Positions 7,704 through 9,502 of a DNA stretch of 9,502 nt are shown piece after piece (position 1 is the first letter of the stretch; each line of letters begins with the position of its first letter). Made by a program: the position numbers and the translations under genes. Origin of the DNA: JADFOB01 sp964651325 (GTDB lineage: Bacteria > Planctomycetota > Phycisphaerae > UBA1845); assembly GCA_964651325.1 (NCBI GenBank), contig CAZYXP010000154.1, positions 1 through 9,502 on the forward strand, in the 5' to 3' direction. Under the pieces are notes generated by a model. The model was not told where the DNA came from and did no database searches. It worked only from the letters and a program-made list of their open reading frames with translations.

Positions 7704-7709
7704 CCGAAT

Positions 7710-7713
7710 CTCC
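7710..7713 (-). promoter_or_regulatory. Ribosome binding site deciding the CstA start
   Basis: On the minus strand GGAG is followed by six bases and then ATG at 7703. An upstream in-frame TTG at 7715-7713 would overlap this site and has no equally good Shine-Dalgarno of its own. Confidence 0.6.
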
Positions 7714-7837
7714 AAGGCGCGCGGGGGCTCTTATCCTATAATTCCTACCCGAACCCCAACACCGCTATTCCGCAATGTAAGCCAGAACGGGGAGGTCGCA
7801 AAGCCCATCGTCGTGCGCGTGCCCCATGCCCAATGAG

Positions 7838-7937
7838 NNNNNNNNNNNNNNNNNNNNNNNNNNNNNNNNNNNNNNNNNNNNNNNNNNNNNNNNNNNNNNN
7901 NNNNNNNNNNNNNNNNNNNNNNNNNNNNNNNNNNNNN
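7838..7937. other. Assembly gap, 100 N
   Basis: Exactly 100 undetermined bases. This round length is a usual placeholder for a scaffold join, so real distance, missing genes and even the linkage of the two sides are uncertain. Confidence 0.97.
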
Positions 7938-7994
7938 GGACGGTCGCCTTGACCGCGCGGGTCTCCAGTGTTAAACCAGAACCCCTACCCGAGG

Positions 7995-8023
7995 GAAATC
8001 GCCGTGCGTCGCAAGGCGATTTC
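7995..8023. other. Strong inverted repeat upstream of the 84-residue gene
   Basis: GAAATCGCC (7995-8003) is perfectly complementary to GGCGATTTC (8015-8023). Inside, TGC (8005-8007) can pair with GCA (8011-8013), giving a stem of nine pairs, one G/A mismatch and three more pairs with a three-base loop. It ends 61 bases before the start codon at 8085. No T-run follows on the plus strand. It may be an operator, a leader hairpin or the end of a transcript from inside the gap. Confidence 0.6.
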
Positions 8024-8070
8024 AGATGAGCGGGCGTTTGGGCGATTGAGGGTACGCGAAGACAACCTGC

Positions 8071-8076
8071 AGGAAG
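8071..8076 (+). promoter_or_regulatory. Ribosome binding site of the 84-residue gene
   Basis: AGGAAG lies eight bases before ATG 8085. It decides between this start and the longer in-frame start at 7968, whose extra 39 codons run through the inverted repeat at 7995-8023. Confidence 0.6.
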
Positions 8077-8084
8077 AAACACTC

Positions 8085-8339
8085 ATGGCACCAACCCGCG
8101 AGGCGGTCGAAGTTCTTGATCGCGAATTCCTGGAAATCCGCCACGGCCTCCTGAACGTCGCGGCCTGGCTTGACCGGATCGATGCGGCCGGCGATCCCCA
8201 ACGCGCACGGGCCGATTCGCGCATGGCCCAGTTCGGCGAGGCCGTTTCGATTCTAGCCGATTCTAAGAATTGCAAGGCCGAGCGAATCCAACGTGCGTTT
8301 TCCTTGGAATACGATGCTAACTGGCGAGCGAAGTCCTGA
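8085..8339 (+). CDS. Small acidic/helical protein of unknown function (84 aa)
   Basis: I do not recognise a characterised family. The 84 residues are highly charged, without cysteine pairs, signal peptide or membrane segment (one Cys, in the SKNCKAERIQ stretch), and should be soluble and mostly helical. Visible stretches are LDREFLEIRHGLLNVAAWLD (8-27), then a linker IDAAGDPQRAR, a second helix with MAQFGEAVSILAD, and the ending AERIQRAFSLEYDANW. The pattern (helix, DP-containing turn, helix, RIQR-F-S) reminds me of short conserved hypothetical proteins of planctomycetes, but I cannot verify this. ATG 8085 is preferred over the frame's first ATG (7968) because of its Shine-Dalgarno. The gene lies 122 bases before the ACT-domain gene on the same strand, with no evidence of a functional tie. 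Confidence 0.75.
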   Translation: MAPTREAVEVLDREFLEIRHGLLNVAAWLDRIDAAGDPQRARADSRMAQFGEAVSILADSKNCKAERIQRAFSLEYDANWRAKS

Positions 8340-8461
8340 GGGAAAGCTAAGATCGAGATGAGGTCGCTTCGGGCGTCGGCCCTCACGTCGCCCCGATGGC
8401 AACGTCTTGCTGGAGCATGAGCATGGCCATAAGAATGGTTTCCGAGTCGATGGAGCGTGTC
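8340..8461. other. Spacer before the ACT-domain gene
   Basis: The 122 bases hold no gene I can support. The frame of the ACT protein is open back to an ATG at 8396, but that 22-codon extension lacks a ribosome site and is rich in Met and Ser unlike the domain. Only the GGAG at 8452-8455 is a clear signal. Confidence 0.4.
8452..8455 (+). promoter_or_regulatory. Ribosome binding site deciding the ACT protein start
   Basis: GGAG is six bases before ATG 8462. With this start the first ACT domain begins about residue 6, as usual for stand-alone tandem ACT proteins; the alternative ATG at 8396 would place this site inside the coding region. Confidence 0.65.
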
Positions 8462-8857
8462 ATGGCAGAGGCAACTCAATTCTGCGTCGGATTGGAACAC
8501 AAGCCCGGCATGCTGACGAAGCTTTGCCACCTGCTACGCACCCAAGGCGTGAACATAGATGCCCTCTTTGTCTCGAACGATGAGGACGTGGCCTGGGTCA
8601 ATTTCGTGGCCAATCCGAATGATCTGGTCGAGGATGCTTTGCGGGCGGGCAACCACAACTTCTTTTCGGAGACCGTGTTGACCGTTCAGATGGAAAACAC
8701 ACCCGGCGCGATTGAGCAGGTCGCGTCGAGGCTGGCCGACGCGGACGTCAACATCAATTACGTTTACGGCAGCGGCGCCGGCGGACATCCATCAATCGTC
8801 GTCTTGAGCGTGGACAATCCCAAGAAAGCAACCCAAGCCCTGAGCTGCGGGCTTTAG
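8462..8857 (+). CDS. Tandem ACT-domain protein (probable amino-acid-binding regulator)
   Basis: A 131-residue protein made of two ACT domains and nothing else. Domain 1 (about 6-65) has the ligand-loop pattern LEHKPGMLTKLCHLLRTQGV (11-30); domain 2 (about 72-127) has MENTPGAIEQVASRLADADV (77-96) followed by NINYVYGS. ACT domains bind small ligands, usually amino acids, and in stand-alone form serve as sensors or regulatory subunits; no enzyme domain is attached and the ligand cannot be read from the sequence. The start at 8462 follows from GGAG six bases before it. The last six residues and the stop are written by a dispersed hairpin repeat (8842-8867), so the natural C-terminus may have been changed by it. 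It is followed 70 bases later by the TatD-like gene on the same strand, a possible operon. Confidence 0.88.
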   Translation: MAEATQFCVGLEHKPGMLTKLCHLLRTQGVNIDALFVSNDEDVAWVNFVANPNDLVEDALRAGNHNFFSETVLTVQMENTPGAIEQVASRLADADVNINYVYGSGAGGHPSIVVLSVDNPKKATQALSCGL

Positions 8858-8867
8858 CCCGCGCGGC
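8842..8867 (+). repeat. Dispersed GCGGGCTTCAGCCCGC hairpin repeat, copy 3, overlapping a stop codon
   Basis: This copy matches 5783-5808 at 24 of 26 positions (two C-to-T changes). Its GCGGGC-TTTA-GCCCGC stem contains the TAG stop of the ACT protein at 8855-8857; the change to T in the loop is what creates that stop. Confidence 0.85.
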
Positions 8868-8927
8868 CCCCGGAGCGCGAGAACGCGATTGCAGGATCGT
8901 CTCGGAAGCAGTGAGACAAGGCGTGCT

Positions 8928-9502
8928 ATGTACTACATCGACCCCCACATCCACATGGTCTCTCGCATCACCGACGACTACGCGCGCATGGCCCGTGCCG
9001 GCTGCGTGGCCGTCAGCGAGCCGGCTTTTTGGGCCGGGTTTGATCGCGGATCCGCCGAGGCGTTCCGGGATTACTTCTGCCAGTTGACCGAGTTTGAACC
9101 ACAACGGGCGGCCCAGTTCCAGATTCACCACATGAGCTGGCTTTGCATCAACGCGAAAGAAGCGGAAAACGTTTCGCTTTCGCGGGAAGTGATTGCCCTC
9201 ATCCCCGACTTCCTCGATCGACCCGGCGTCCTGGGCATTGGCGAGATCGGCCTGAACAAGAACACGAAGAACGAAGTGACCATTTTCGAAGAGCACGTCA
9301 ACTTGGCCATGAAGACCGACGAACTCATCCTCGTGCACACGCCCCACCTTGAGGACAAGTACAAAGGCACACGGATGATCCTGGATATTCTCTCGAGCGA
9401 CTCGCGGATCAACCCGGAGCGCGTGCTGATCGACCACGTCGAGGAGCACACGATCAAGCTCGCGTTGGACAAGGGGTTTTGGGTGGGCATGACGCTCTAC
9501 CC
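8928..9502 (+). CDS. TatD/EboB-like metal-dependent hydrolase, 3' end beyond window
   Basis: The first 191 residues of an amidohydrolase-fold TIM-barrel protein; the frame is open to the window's end. The metal-binding start is DPHIHM (5-10, with H7 and H9), then GIGEIGLN (103-110, E106) as in TatD proteins, HTPH (137-140) and LIDHVEEHT (168-176). This combination fits the TatD-like group (COG1099 type) that includes EboB of ebo clusters more closely than classical TatD DNases, though I judge this by eye. It is expected to be cytoplasmic, with a divalent metal centre; the substrate is unknown. ATG 8928 is preceded by AAGG (8918-8921) with six bases between. It lies 70 bases after the ACT-domain gene. 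A partial gene for edge reasons only; no frameshift is seen. Confidence 0.88.
   Translation, partial: MYYIDPHIHMVSRITDDYARMARAGCVAVSEPAFWAGFDRGSAEAFRDYFCQLTEFEPQRAAQFQIHHMSWLCINAKEAENVSLSREVIALIPDFLDRPGVLGIGEIGLNKNTKNEVTIFEEHVNLAMKTDELILVHTPHLEDKYKGTRMILDILSSDSRINPERVLIDHVEEHTIKLALDKGFWVGMTLY

Larger units (their letters stand above)
7704..8084. other. Intergenic region interrupted by an assembly gap
   Basis: Upstream of cstA (7704-7837) lies an AT-richer patch, TATAGGATAA on the minus strand (7731-7740), which could be part of a promoter, but no convincing -35 box at proper spacing is seen. After the gap, 7938-8084 has two stems, CGGTC-GCCTT-GACCG (7941-7955) and a longer one at 7995-8023. 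No gene is supported on either side of the gap. A gene could be missing within it. Confidence 0.5.

Noticed and set aside
7404..7952. Plus-strand frame crossing the N run
   Set aside because: Part is undetermined sequence and the rest is antisense to cstA; continuity of the frame through 100 placeholder bases has no meaning.
8358..8388. TGAGG...CCTCA stem as a terminator after the 84-residue gene
   Set aside because: Only five pairs around a long loop and no T-run.
7985..8530. 181-codon minus-strand frame covering the small gene and the ACT start
   Set aside because: Low-complexity Ser/Arg-rich translation, opposite two genes with good ribosome sites.
8754..9449. 231-codon minus-strand frame at the right edge
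   Set aside because: Antisense to the TatD-like hydrolase, whose metal-binding motifs establish the plus strand as coding.

Overview
The window looks like a metagenome-assembled scaffold from a GC-rich bacterium, most likely a planctomycete (Planctomycetota). This rests on high GC, on short dispersed hairpin repeats built on GCGGGCTTCAGCCCGC (a pattern I associate with uncultured planctomycetes), and on the character of the proteins. No rRNA, tRNA, transposase or CRISPR array is visible. A run of exactly 100 N (7838-7937) marks a scaffold join of unknown true size.

Layout. Positions 1-304 are non-coding apart from the gene that begins at 305, and hold three tandem mini-hairpin repeats near the left edge. 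A cytoplasmic cyclophilin-type prolyl isomerase lies on the minus strand (305-805). After a 353-base divergent spacer comes a plus-strand pair separated by only 36 bases: a stand-alone homocysteine S-methyltransferase (1159-2058) and a 1227-residue protein (2095-5778). The large protein starts with a methylenetetrahydrofolate reductase barrel, continues with the cysteine-rich MTHFR C-terminal (MetV-type) domain and an unassigned helical stretch, and ends in a region that resembles a MidA-like SAM-dependent methyltransferase. A CstA-family carbon-starvation transporter (5859-7703, minus) converges on it, with two GC-rich hairpins between the two stop codons. After the assembly gap come three plus-strand genes: an 84-residue unknown protein (8085-8339), a tandem ACT-domain protein (8462-8857) and the first 191 residues of a TatD/EboB-like metal-dependent hydrolase that runs off the right edge (from 8928).

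How the genes fit together. The central pair forms a one-carbon and methionine module: the reductase makes 5-methyl-tetrahydrofolate, and the neighbouring zinc enzyme has the fold that accepts a methyl group on homocysteine. It lacks the cobalamin and folate domains of full MetH, so the real methyl donor is open. Fusion of MTHFR, MTHFR_C and a methyltransferase-like domain in one chain is the most unusual item. The right-hand genes may be the start of a separate transcription unit; the hydrolase type raises the possibility of an ebo-like cluster beyond the edge, which this window cannot show.
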